A stretch of DNA of 64,000 nucleotides from Nocardia aurea (lineage in GTDB: Bacteria; Actinomycetota; Actinomycetes; Mycobacteriales; Mycobacteriaceae), in contig NZ_QCYJ01000084.1 in NCBI RefSeq assembly GCF_003123685.1, positions 124,001-188,000 on the forward strand, in the 5' to 3' direction. The notes under the pieces were generated by a model. It was not told the DNA's origin. It made no database searches and saw only the letters and a program-made list of their open reading frames with translations. Made by a program: the position numbers and the translations under genes. This document shows positions 56,965 through 64,000 of the stretch, one piece after another; the stretch's first letter is position 1; each line of letters begins with the position of its first letter.

Positions 56965-57999
56965 ATGAAGTTCGGATTGCAACTCGGGTATTGGATGGCG
57001 CAGCCGCCCGCGAACGCGGGGGAGATCGTCGTCGCGGCGGAGGCGGCGGGATTCGACGCGGTGTTCGCGGCCGAGTCCTGGGGGTCGGACGCGTTCGGTC
57101 CGCTGGCCTGGTGGGGGTCGAGGACGGAGCGGGTGCGGCTTGGTACCTCGGTGGTGCAGTTGTCGGCGCGGACCCCGGCGGCGACGGCGATGCACGCGCT
57201 GACGCTGGATCACCTCAGTGGTGGGCGTGCGGTGCTCGGGCTCGGTGTTTCGGGTCCGCAGGTGGTCGAGGGGTGGTACGGGCAGCCGTTCGCCAAGCCG
57301 TTGCAGCGCACTCGCGAATACGTCGACATCATCCGCCAGGTGCTGGCCCGCGAAGCCCCGGTCACCAATGCCGGTCCGCACTACCCGCTGCCGTACACGG
57401 GGGAGGGCGCTCTCGGCCTCGGTAAGCCGCTCAAGCCGATCGTGCACCCGCTACGTGCGGATTTGCCGATCTGGCTGGGCGCGGAAGGGCCGAAGAACGT
57501 CGCGCTGACGGCGGAGATCGCGGACGGCTGGCTCGCCATCTACTACGCGCCGCGGCTGGCGAACATGTACAACGACTGGCTCGACGAAGGGTTCGCGCGG
57601 GCGGGCGCGCGGCGTACCCGCGACGACTTCGAGATCGCCGCGAGCTGCCAGGTGGTGATCACCGACGACGCCGCGAGCGAACTGGAACGGATGCGCTGGG
57701 TGATGGCCCTCTACATCGGCGGGATGGGCGCGCCCGAGCTCAATTTCCACGCCCAGGTCTACCGGCGGATGGGCTACGACCGCGAGGTCGACGAGATCGG
57801 CAGGCTGTTCCAGTCCGGGAAGAAGGCCGAGGCCGCCGCGCTGGTCCCGGACGAACTGATCCTCGATACGGCCATCATCGGCGATCAGGAACACGTCCGG
57901 AAGCAATTGAAGGTGTGGGAGGCGGCCGGTGTGACCATGATGCTGGTGTCGGTTCCCGACGTCGAGCAATTGCGTCGGCTCGCACCCCTTGTCGATTAG
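56965..57999 (+). CDS. LLM-class F420-dependent oxidoreductase (Rv3520c-like)
   Basis: 344-aa TIM-barrel luciferase-like protein: MKFGLQLGYWMAQPPANAGE, DAVFAAESWGSDAFGPLAWW, RLGTSVVQLSARTPAATAMHALTLDHLSGGR, LGLGVSGPQVVEGWYGQPF, IWLGAEGPKNVALTAEIADGW. The family uses F420 (or FMN). ATG after GAAAGGGG. Located beside the ltp block as Rv3520c is in mycobacteria; substrate unknown. Confidence 0.85.
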   Translation: MKFGLQLGYWMAQPPANAGEIVVAAEAAGFDAVFAAESWGSDAFGPLAWWGSRTERVRLGTSVVQLSARTPAATAMHALTLDHLSGGRAVLGLGVSGPQVVEGWYGQPFAKPLQRTREYVDIIRQVLAREAPVTNAGPHYPLPYTGEGALGLGKPLKPIVHPLRADLPIWLGAEGPKNVALTAEIADGWLAIYYAPRLANMYNDWLDEGFARAGARRTRDDFEIAASCQVVITDDAASELERMRWVMALYIGGMGAPELNFHAQVYRRMGYDREVDEIGRLFQSGKKAEAAALVPDELILDTAIIGDQEHVRKQLKVWEAAGVTMMLVSVPDVEQLRRLAPLVD

Positions 58000-58013
58000 T
58001 AGAACACGTTCTA
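58000..58013. promoter_or_regulatory. KstR operator in front of the acyl-CoA synthetase gene
   Basis: TAGAACACGTTCTA, a full consensus match with complementary arms, begins directly after the upstream stop codon. Confidence 0.8.
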
Positions 58014-58024
58014 AATTCAATGGG

Positions 58025-59611
58025 GTGTCAGCCTCTCCCGCCCCGTCGGCTCCGCCGCCCCAGGATTCCCCCGTGCGCGAGCCAGTGAAAATTCTCGGTC
58101 TGTGGAATATCGCGGACGCCGAACCGGACCGGATCGCCATGGTCGATCCGCTCGGCCGGGAGGTGACCTACCGGGAACTGGCCACCCTCGCGAACCGATA
58201 CGCCACCGGCCTGCGCGCACTCGGCCTGGAAACCGGCGACGTTCTGGTCAGCATGGTGCACAACAGCGTCGAAGCGATCGCCACCTACTTCGCGGCCTAC
58301 CAGGCCGGGCTGTACATCGTCGCGGTGAACTGGCATCTCACCGGCCCCGAAGTCGCCTACATCCTCCAGGACAGCGAAGCCAAGGCGTTCTTCGCCAGCG
58401 ACCGTTTCGCAGCGGCCGCGATCGCAGCCGCGGACGAAGCCGGTCTGCCCGCGACGGCGCGTTTCGCGGTCGGCGAGATCGACGGCTTCGCACCGGTATC
58501 CGAACTCGGCGCGGCCGAATCCGGACGGCCGGACAACCGCAGCACCGGCGGACCGATGCTCTACACCTCCGGCACCACCGGCCGCCCCAAAGGCGTCCGC
58601 CGCCCGCTGACCGGCGCCGACCCGGATGCGGTTCCGCCCCACACCACCGCCTTCTTCGGCCTGTTCGAACTGGGCGCCTACGACGATCACGTCCACATCT
58701 GCGGCTCACCGCTCTACCACACCGCCGTCCTCAACTTCGCGACCATCTCCATCCAGTTGGGACACACCCTCGTCCTGATGGACCGGTGGGACGCCGAGGA
58801 CATGCTGCGCCTGATCGACAAACACCGCGTCACCCACAGCCACATGGTCCCGACCCAATTCCACCGACTGCTCGCGCTGCCCGAAGCGGTGCGCGCGAAA
58901 TACGACGTCTCCTCGCTGCGCAGCATGGTGCACGGCGCCGCGCCGTGCCCGCAGGAGACCAAACGGCAGATGCTCGAATGGTGGGGACCGACCGTCACCG
59001 AGTACTACGCGGCCACCGAAGGCGGCGGCACCGTCATCAACGGCACCGACTGGTTGCGCAAACCCGGCTCCGTCGGCAAAGCCTGGCCGTGGTCGGTCAT
59101 CAAAGTGCTCAGTGAAGAGGACGGCACCGAAGTGCCCGCGGGCGAACCGGGACTCGTCTACATGAAGATGGGCGCGTCCAGCTTCGAATACCACCACGCC
59201 AAGGAGAAGACCGAGGAATCCCGGGTCGGTGACCTGTTCACGGTCGGCGATATCGGCCACCTCGACAGCGACGGCTACCTCTACCTGCACGACCGGCGCT
59301 CCGACCTGATCCTGTCCGGCGGAGTCAACATCTATCCGGCCGAAGTGGAAACCGTACTCGTCACCCATCCGAAGGTCGTCGACGTCGCGGTATTCGGTAT
59401 CCCGCACGAGGATTGGGGCCAAGAGGTCAAAGCCGTCGTGCAACCCGCCGAAGGTGTCGACGGCGACGACGAACTCACCGCCGAACTCCTCGCCTTCGCC
59501 GCCACCCAGCTCGCGAAATACAAGATCCCGAAATCGGTGGACTACCTGCCGGAACTGCCCCGCGACCCGAACGGGAAGCTGTACAAACGCAAACTGCGCG
59601 AGAGGTATTGA
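58025..59611 (+). CDS. Acyl-CoA synthetase of the KstR regulon
   Basis: 528-aa ANL-family AMP-forming ligase: LYTSGTTGRPKGVRRPL, YYAATEGGGTVI, VGDIGHLDSDGYLYLHDRRSD, LSGGVNIYPAEVE and the catalytic lysine in DPNGKLYKRKLRERY. GTG at 58025 is 12 bp after a perfect KstR box; a GTG at 58073 starts nearer the conserved fold and is an alternative. It is not FadD19 (found at 62382) nor FadD17-like by eye. Substrate could be a sterol side-chain acid. Confidence 0.82.
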   Translation: MSASPAPSAPPPQDSPVREPVKILGLWNIADAEPDRIAMVDPLGREVTYRELATLANRYATGLRALGLETGDVLVSMVHNSVEAIATYFAAYQAGLYIVAVNWHLTGPEVAYILQDSEAKAFFASDRFAAAAIAAADEAGLPATARFAVGEIDGFAPVSELGAAESGRPDNRSTGGPMLYTSGTTGRPKGVRRPLTGADPDAVPPHTTAFFGLFELGAYDDHVHICGSPLYHTAVLNFATISIQLGHTLVLMDRWDAEDMLRLIDKHRVTHSHMVPTQFHRLLALPEAVRAKYDVSSLRSMVHGAAPCPQETKRQMLEWWGPTVTEYYAATEGGGTVINGTDWLRKPGSVGKAWPWSVIKVLSEEDGTEVPAGEPGLVYMKMGASSFEYHHAKEKTEESRVGDLFTVGDIGHLDSDGYLYLHDRRSDLILSGGVNIYPAEVETVLVTHPKVVDVAVFGIPHEDWGQEVKAVVQPAEGVDGDDELTAELLAFAATQLAKYKIPKSVDYLPELPRDPNGKLYKRKLRERY

Positions 59612-59618
59612 TTGCTGT

Positions 59619-59760
59619 AATTTGGCGGCCGGGGCCGCGGGTTCGCGGCCCCCTTTGTCTCGCGTCCGAGCGGTCGAGACTCGCGCCTTCGGCGCATGCG
59701 CTTCGACCGCTCGGACGCGAGACGGGCCGCGAACGGGGCGCTCGTAAGACTCGCGCCGGG
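59619..59760. repeat. Intergenic inverted-repeat element, copy 2
   Basis: Hairpin GGGGCCGC/GCGGCCCC (59631-59652), then the same 21-base arms at 59657-59677 and 59703-59723 around an inner hairpin GCGCC-ttc-GGCGC (59683-59695). A further partial duplication of the flanking text continues to about 59830. Lies between the ligase and the convergent sigma-factor gene; with copy 1 it brackets the F420-type and ligase genes in direct orientation. Confidence 0.85.
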
Positions 59761-59854
59761 CGGGGGGCCGACGCGAGACGGGCCCGTGAACGAGGCGCTC
59801 GTCAGACTTGCGCCGGGCTGTGGTGCGACGCGTGGTGGGGGTTGCGGGTCGGGG

Positions 59855-60859
59855 TCAGGACTGTGTGACGGGGTCGCGCAGTTCGAGGGGGAGGTCGAAG
59901 AGGGGGAACAGTTTGTCGGTGTCGAGGAAGAAGTTCAGGCCGGCGATGGTGTCGCCTTCCAGTTCCAGGATGGTGATCGACCAGGGGCTGTAGACGCCGG
60001 GTTCTTCGGTCGGCTTGTAGTGGCCGAAGGCGACGTGGCCGTTCGCGCCCTCCAGCCGGATGAGTTTGGAACCCTCGCAGGCGCTTCCGGTGCCGAGCAT
60101 GAAGGCCGCGACGTTGTCGGGGCCGGAGATCCAGAGATCGAACGGCGGCATGGACAGGGCCACATCGGCTTTCAGCAGGGTGGTGAGGGTGTCCATGTCG
60201 TAAGCCTCGAAGGCCGAGACGAAATCGTTGATCAGTTTGCGCTGATTCTCGTCGGACTCGTCGTAATCGTCTGTGACGGTGGGCTGCACCTTCGACATGG
60301 TGGCCCTGGCACGTTGCAGCGCGCTGTTCACCGAGGCGGGGGACATGGTGAGGGCCTCGGCGGTTTCGCTCGCCGAGAACCGCAGCACCTCGCGCATGAT
60401 GAGGATCGCGCGCTGGGTGGCGGGCAGGTGCTGACAGGCGGCGACGAAAGCCAGCCGCAGCGTGTCCTTGGTCGACGCGTGTTCGGCCGGGTCGGCGCCG
60501 AAGGCGAGCCCGTCCGGAATCGGCTCGATCCAGACGTAATCCGGCTGCGGGGCGGGCAGCGGCGAATCCGGGCGCGACGGCCCGTTGAGGTCCATCGGCC
60601 TCGCCCGGCGCTGAGGGCCGTCGAGCATGTCGAGGCAGACATTGGTCGTGATCTTGTACAGCCAGGACCGTAGGCTCGCGCGGCCCTCGAACGACGAGTA
60701 GGACTTCCAGGCGCGGGTGAAGGCCTCCTGCACCGCGTCCTCGGCCTCGAAGGACGATCCGAGCATGCGGTAGGCGTAGGCGCACAGCTCCCGCCGATGT
60801 CCCTCGAACGACTTCAGTGCGTCGTCGAGGGTGGTGGACGGGCCGGACGAGTCGGTCAT
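59855..60859 (-). CDS. ECF sigma factor, SigG-like, with SnoaL domain
   Basis: 334 aa. Region 2 (ELCAYAYRMLGSSFEAEDAVQEAFTRAWKSYSSFEG, LRSWLYKITTNVCLD), region 4 (LPATQRAILIMREVLRFSASETAEALTMSPASVNSALQRAR) and a C-terminal SnoaL-like domain (FVSAFEAYDMDTLTTLLKADVALSMPP ... LFPLFDLPLEL). Resembles mycobacterial SigG; such factors use the C-terminal domain in place of an anti-sigma factor. ATG at 60859. Targets unknown. Confidence 0.87.
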   Translation of the reverse strand: MTDSSGPSTTLDDALKSFEGHRRELCAYAYRMLGSSFEAEDAVQEAFTRAWKSYSSFEGRASLRSWLYKITTNVCLDMLDGPQRRARPMDLNGPSRPDSPLPAPQPDYVWIEPIPDGLAFGADPAEHASTKDTLRLAFVAACQHLPATQRAILIMREVLRFSASETAEALTMSPASVNSALQRARATMSKVQPTVTDDYDESDENQRKLINDFVSAFEAYDMDTLTTLLKADVALSMPPFDLWISGPDNVAAFMLGTGSACEGSKLIRLEGANGHVAFGHYKPTEEPGVYSPWSITILELEGDTIAGLNFFLDTDKLFPLFDLPLELRDPVTQS

Positions 60860-61056
60860 GAATGTCACCATGCCACAGGGGTCCGACAGATTACAGGCCC
60901 GAATTCCCGCTACCAGCGGCGTAGGTGATCGAGCTTGTCCAGGGTGCCCGACAGCGAGCGGTGCCGGGCGTCACGATCCTCGGCGTCGCGATGAGTTTCC
61001 CGCCGCCGTCTCGTCTGTACCGGTGAACCCGCCGATGTGCTCGAGAGGACAAGACG

Positions 61057-61464
61057 ATGAGCAGCAGGATGATCTTCCTCAATCTCCCCGTGGCCGACCT
61101 GACCCGGTCGAAGAATTTCTACGAGGCGCTCGGCTGGAAGGTCAACCAGGATTTCACCGACGAGAACGCCGCGTGCATCGTCGTCGACGACAACATCTGC
61201 TTGATGCTGCTCACGAAGGAATTCTTCCCGACCTTCACCAAACGCCCGATCGCGGACACCGTGGCCGCGATCGGCGCGGCCTACGCGCTGTCGCTGTCGA
61301 GTGCCGCCGAAGTGGACAGCATCACCGAAGCCGCCGTCGGCGCCGGTGCGGTCGAAGAGGTCAACGAGGACAAGCGCGCACAGGAGGCACAGGTCGGCAT
61401 GCACGGCCGCACCTTCGTCGACCCCGACGGTCACCAGTGGGAACCGTTCTGGATGAAGGGATGA
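61057..61464 (+). CDS. VOC-family (glyoxalase-like) protein
   Basis: 135 aa: MIFLNLPVADLTRSKNFYEALGWKV at the N-terminus and MHGRTFVDPDGHQWEPFWM at the C-terminus, the PhnB/VOC pattern. Divergent from the sigma-factor gene, a pairing often seen for SigG/SigJ-type factors and small VOC or SnoaL proteins, so it may be a sigma target. Reaction unknown. Confidence 0.85.
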   Translation: MSSRMIFLNLPVADLTRSKNFYEALGWKVNQDFTDENAACIVVDDNICLMLLTKEFFPTFTKRPIADTVAAIGAAYALSLSSAAEVDSITEAAVGAGAVEEVNEDKRAQEAQVGMHGRTFVDPDGHQWEPFWMKG

Positions 61465-61466
61465 GG

Positions 61467-61486
61467 CGGCGGCCCGAGGGCCGCCG
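61467..61486. terminator. Hairpin terminator between the VOC gene and echA19
   Basis: 9-bp stem CGGCGGCCC/GGGCCGCCG directly after the VOC stop, between convergent genes. Confidence 0.7.
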
Positions 61487-61491
61487 ATATC

Positions 61492-62274
61492 TCAACTTCC
61501 GGTGAAGTTCGCCTTGCGCTTCTCGGCGAATGCCTTCGGGCCTTCTTTGGCGTCGGCCGATTTGAACACGGCGGCACCGAGTTCAGCGTCGATCTTGAAC
61601 GCTTCCTCTTCGTGCATGCCCTCGGTGTCGCGGATGGTGCGCAGGATGGCCTGAACCGCGAGGGGGCCATTGGCCGTGATCTGGTCGGCGATCTCCAGCG
61701 CTTTGTCCAGGGCGGTGCCGTCGGGGACCACGTGGCCGATCAGGCCGATCTCCTTGGCCTCGGCGGCGCTGAGATGTCTGCCGGTCAGCAGGATTTCCGC
61801 GGCGATGGTGTAGGGGATCTGGCGGACCAGGCGCACGGCCGAGCCGCCGAGTGGGAACAGTCCCCAGCGTGCCTCGGACACACCGAATTTGGCGCTCTCG
61901 CCCGCCACGCGGATATCGGTGCCCTGGAGGATCTCGGTGCCGCCCGCGATGGCCGCGCCCTCGACCGCGGCGATCAGCGGTTTGGTCAGCCTGCGGCCCT
62001 TGAGCAGCGCGTCGATCTTGGACAGATCCCAGCCGCCGCCCTTGAACGCGTCGCCGGGATGCGAGGTGGTCATGGCCTTGAGGTCGGCGCCGGAGCAGAA
62101 CGCGCCGCCCGCGCCGGTCAGGATGGCCACCCGGATGTCGGGATCGTCATCGACCCGGTCCCACGCGTCGCGCATGATCGCGAGCATTTCGCCGGAGAGC
62201 GCGTTGCGTGCCTCCGGCCGATTCAGGGTGACGATGAGAACGTGGTCGCGCTTCTCGACGAGGCAGTGCGGCAT
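61492..62274 (-). CDS. echA19: Steroid enoyl-CoA hydratase EchA19
   Basis: 260-aa crotonase that hydrates the sterol side-chain enoyl-Co[75 protein letters not shown] and C-terminal [12 protein letters not shown] match the mycobacterial enzyme. ATG at 62274 has AGGAG upstream. Divergent from fadD19 across a KstR-like box, as in Rv3516/Rv3515c. Confidence 0.92.
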   Translation of the reverse strand: MPHCLVEKRDHVLIVTLNRPEARNALSGEMLAIMRDAWDRVDDDPDIRVAILTGAGGAFCSGADLKAMTTSHPGDAFKGGGWDLSKIDALLKGRRLTKPLIAAVEGAAIAGGTEILQGTDIRVAGESAKFGVSEARWGLFPLGGSAVRLVRQIPYTIAAEILLTGRHLSAAEAKEIGLIGHVVPDGTALDKALEIADQITANGPLAVQAILRTIRDTEGMHEEEAFKIDAELGAAVFKSADAKEGPKAFAEKRKANFTGS

Positions 62275-62357
62275 CGGGATTTCTCCTGACTTTCCAGTCG
62301 GGGATGGCAAGTCGGCGGATTCGGCCCGGTGCGGGCAAAATCAGCCTTGTCAGGAAC

Positions 62358-62371
62358 AGTAACACGTTCTA
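62358..62371. promoter_or_regulatory. KstR-type operator between echA19 and fadD19
   Basis: AGTAACACGTTCTA matches TnnAACnnGTTnnA except for the first base, 10 bp before fadD19 and about 83 bp before echA19. Confidence 0.7.
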
Positions 62372-62381
62372 TTTTTAGCTT

Positions 62382-64000
62382 GTGAGCCACAACATAGCGG
62401 ACCTTGTCGAACACGCCATCGACCTCATGCCGGATCGCGTCGCCCTGGTCGACGACACCCGTGAGGTGACGTACGCGCAGTTGGAGGAGAGAGCCAATAA
62501 ACTGGCCCATTACCTGCAAGAACAAGGGGTTCGGCCGGGGGACAAGGTCGGCCTCTACTCGCGGAACACCATCGAGGCCGTGGAGACCATGGTCGCGGTG
62601 TTCAAGGCCAGGGCCGTCCTGATCAACGTGAACTTCCGATACGTCGAGAACGAGTTGCAGTACATCTTCGACAACTCGGATATGGTCGCGCTGATCCACG
62701 AGCGCCGCTACAGCGACCGCGTGGCCGCGGTACGCCCGAACACCCCCAAGCTGAAGACCGTCGTCGTTGTGGACGACGATACGACCGGCACCGTCGCGAC
62801 CGCAGCGGATTCGATCGATTACGACGCGGTGCTGGCCACCTCGTCGGGCGAGCGCGATTTCGGCGAGCGATCCCCCGACGACATCTTCATGATCTACACC
62901 GGCGGTACCACCGGCCTGCCCAAGGGCGTCATGTGGCGCCAGGAGGACTGGTGGCGGGTGCTCGGCGGCGGCATCAACTTCGTGACCGGTGAAGTGGTGC
63001 AGGACGAATGGCAGCAGGCCAAGGTCGGCGCTGGTAATCAGCAGATGGTGCGCTACCCGATTCCGCCGCTGATCCACGGCGGATCGCAGTCGGCGGTGTT
63101 CCACGGGCTCTTCGACGGCGGCAAGACCATCATGCTGCCCGAATTCAGCGGGCACGGGGTGTGGCAGGCCATCGACCGCCACACCGTGAACCTGATCTTC
63201 ATCACCGGTGACGCGATGGCGCGGCCCATGCTCGACGCGTTGCAGGCCGGAAATCCGGAAACCGGCGCTCCGTACGCGCACGCGACGCTGTGGGCGATGG
63301 CGAGCAGCGCGGCGCTGTTCTCCCCGACGCTCAAGGACCAGTTCATCGAACTGCTGCCGAGCACCATGATCACCGATTCGATCGGCTCGTCGGAAACCGG
63401 TTTCGGCGGCCTGTCGATCGCGACCAAGGGCGCCACCCACACCGGCGGCCCCAGGGTGAAGATCGACGCCTCCACCGAGGTGCTCGACGACGACGGCAAT
63501 CCGGTGGTGCCCGGTTCCGGCCAGATCGGTTTCCTGGCCCGCAGGGGGCATATCCCGCTCGGGTACTACAACGACGAGGTCAAGACCAAGGCGACGTTCA
63601 AGGAGTTCAACGGCGTGCGCTACTCGATTCCCGGCGATTACGCCCGGGTCGAGGAGGACGGCGCGGTCACGATGCTCGGTCGCGGTTCGGTGAGTATCAA
63701 CAGCGGCGGCGAGAAGATCTACCCGGAGGAGGTCGAGGGCGCGCTCAAGGCGCATCCGCAGATCTTCGACGCGCTCGTCGTCGGCGTTCCCGACGAGCGC
63801 TGGGGCCAGCGGGTGGTGGCCGTGGTGCAGTGTCGCGGCGAGCAACGCCCCTCGCTGGAGGAATTGCGCCCCATGCTGACCCAGGAGATCTCGGCCTACA
63901 AATTGCCGCGCAGTGTGTGGTTCGTCGAGGAGATCAAACGTTCCCCGGCGGGCAAGCCCGACTACCGCTGGGCCAAGGAACAGACCGAGATCCGCCCGGC
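62382..64000 (+). CDS. fadD19: Steroid side-chain acyl-CoA synthetase FadD19 (3' end outside window)
   Basis: 539 residues visible; only about 10 C-terminal residues are missing if the length equals the 548 aa of the mycobacterial protein. MIYTGGTTGLPKGVMWRQ (P-loop), DSIGSSETGFGG, GDYARVEEDGAVTMLGRGS, INSGGEKIYPEEVE and the terminal lysine in SPAGKPDYRWAK. Activates C26 acids of sterols; in Rhodococcus it is needed for C24-branched sterols. GTG start, no ribosome site, probably leaderless after the KstR box. Confidence 0.94.
   Translation, partial: MSHNIADLVEHAIDLMPDRVALVDDTREVTYAQLEERANKLAHYLQEQGVRPGDKVGLYSRNTIEAVETMVAVFKARAVLINVNFRYVENELQYIFDNSDMVALIHERRYSDRVAAVRPNTPKLKTVVVVDDDTTGTVATAADSIDYDAVLATSSGERDFGERSPDDIFMIYTGGTTGLPKGVMWRQEDWWRVLGGGINFVTGEVVQDEWQQAKVGAGNQQMVRYPIPPLIHGGSQSAVFHGLFDGGKTIMLPEFSGHGVWQAIDRHTVNLIFITGDAMARPMLDALQAGNPETGAPYAHATLWAMASSAALFSPTLKDQFIELLPSTMITDSIGSSETGFGGLSIATKGATHTGGPRVKIDASTEVLDDDGNPVVPGSGQIGFLARRGHIPLGYYNDEVKTKATFKEFNGVRYSIPGDYARVEEDGAVTMLGRGSVSINSGGEKIYPEEVEGALKAHPQIFDALVVGVPDERWGQRVVAVVQCRGEQRPSLEELRPMLTQEISAYKLPRSVWFVEEIKRSPAGKPDYRWAKEQTEIRP

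Noticed and set aside
56365..57447. Upstream extension of the DUF35 gene to a 691-residue protein
   Set aside because: The extension runs through the inverted-repeat element and G-rich tandem repeats and is antisense to the F420-type oxidoreductase gene; composition is Arg/Pro/Thr-rich without domains.

Overview
The window is GC-rich actinobacterial DNA with tightly packed, often overlapping genes, frequent GTG starts and a gene content that matches the KstR/KstR2 steroid (cholesterol and phytosterol) catabolic regulon of mycolic-acid bacteria. The order (kstD | hsaE-hsaG-hsaF; hsaA-hsaD-hsaC-hsaB next to kshA; fadE30/fadD3; kstR2-fadA6; ipdC-ipdB-ipdA-echA20; fadA5/cyp125; ltp3-ltp4; echA19/fadD19) points to Nocardiaceae, most likely Nocardia, with Rhodococcus as the alternative. 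Family and orthology calls are made by recognising protein sequence and gene order; no database search was run.

Layout. (1) 1-5724: divergent kstD and a Kst4D-like flavoprotein followed by hsaEGF, which finish the 2-hydroxypentadienoate branch of ring A/B degradation. (2) 5871-11387: an accessory operon of unknown role, made of two related Toprim/Spo11-like proteins, an acidic-tailed membrane protein, an asparagine-synthetase-like ligase and a cupin-like protein, with one further unknown gene downstream. (3) 11436-16804: hsaADCB and divergent kshA with a small partner gene. (4) 16892-23511: general accessory genes (DUF985 cupin, saccharopine-dehydrogenase-like enzyme, AraC regulator, phosphotransferase, DUF427, MFS transporter with MarR regulator). 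(5) 23620-31393: the ring C/D (HIP) genes fadE33-fadE32-fadE31-echA-fadD3 and, divergently, fadE30-ipdF around a KstR2 operator. (6) 31433-33738: a toxin-antitoxin pair with a perfect 20-bp palindrome and an orphan gene. (7) 33749-35630: kstR2-fadA6. (8) 35859-40153: MmyB-type regulator, SDR, and a membrane pseudokinase/beta-propeller protein with its partner. (9) 40375-45721: ipdC-ipdB-ipdA-echA20 and two divergent SDRs around a third KstR2 operator. (10) 45921-49716: a Gly-Ser-Ala-repeat secreted protein, an ImmA/IrrE-type metallopeptidase, a polytopic membrane protein and an EspR-like regulator. (11) 50077-64000: side-chain degradation genes fadA5, cyp125, the ltp3-ltp4-DUF35 block, an F420-type oxidoreductase, an acyl-CoA synthetase, a SigG-like sigma factor, a VOC protein, echA19 and fadD19 (cut by the window end).

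How it works together. Cyp125, FadD19, EchA19, FadA5 and the Ltp3/Ltp4 aldolases shorten the sterol side chain. KstD and KshA open ring B. HsaA/B, HsaC, HsaD and HsaE/F/G degrade rings A/B to pyruvate and propionyl-CoA. FadD3, FadE30, IpdF, IpdC, EchA20, IpdAB, FadE31-33 and FadA6 degrade rings C/D. KstR-type boxes (consensus TnnAACnnGTTnnA) precede the upper-pathway genes and KstR2-type palindromes precede the ring C/D operons. Between these conserved blocks lie accessory islands, and the least explained material sits there: the 5.9-10.7 kb operon, the pseudokinase pair, the EspR/ImmA-like group, and a duplicated intergenic inverted-repeat element with compensatory base changes at 56.4 and 59.6 kb.
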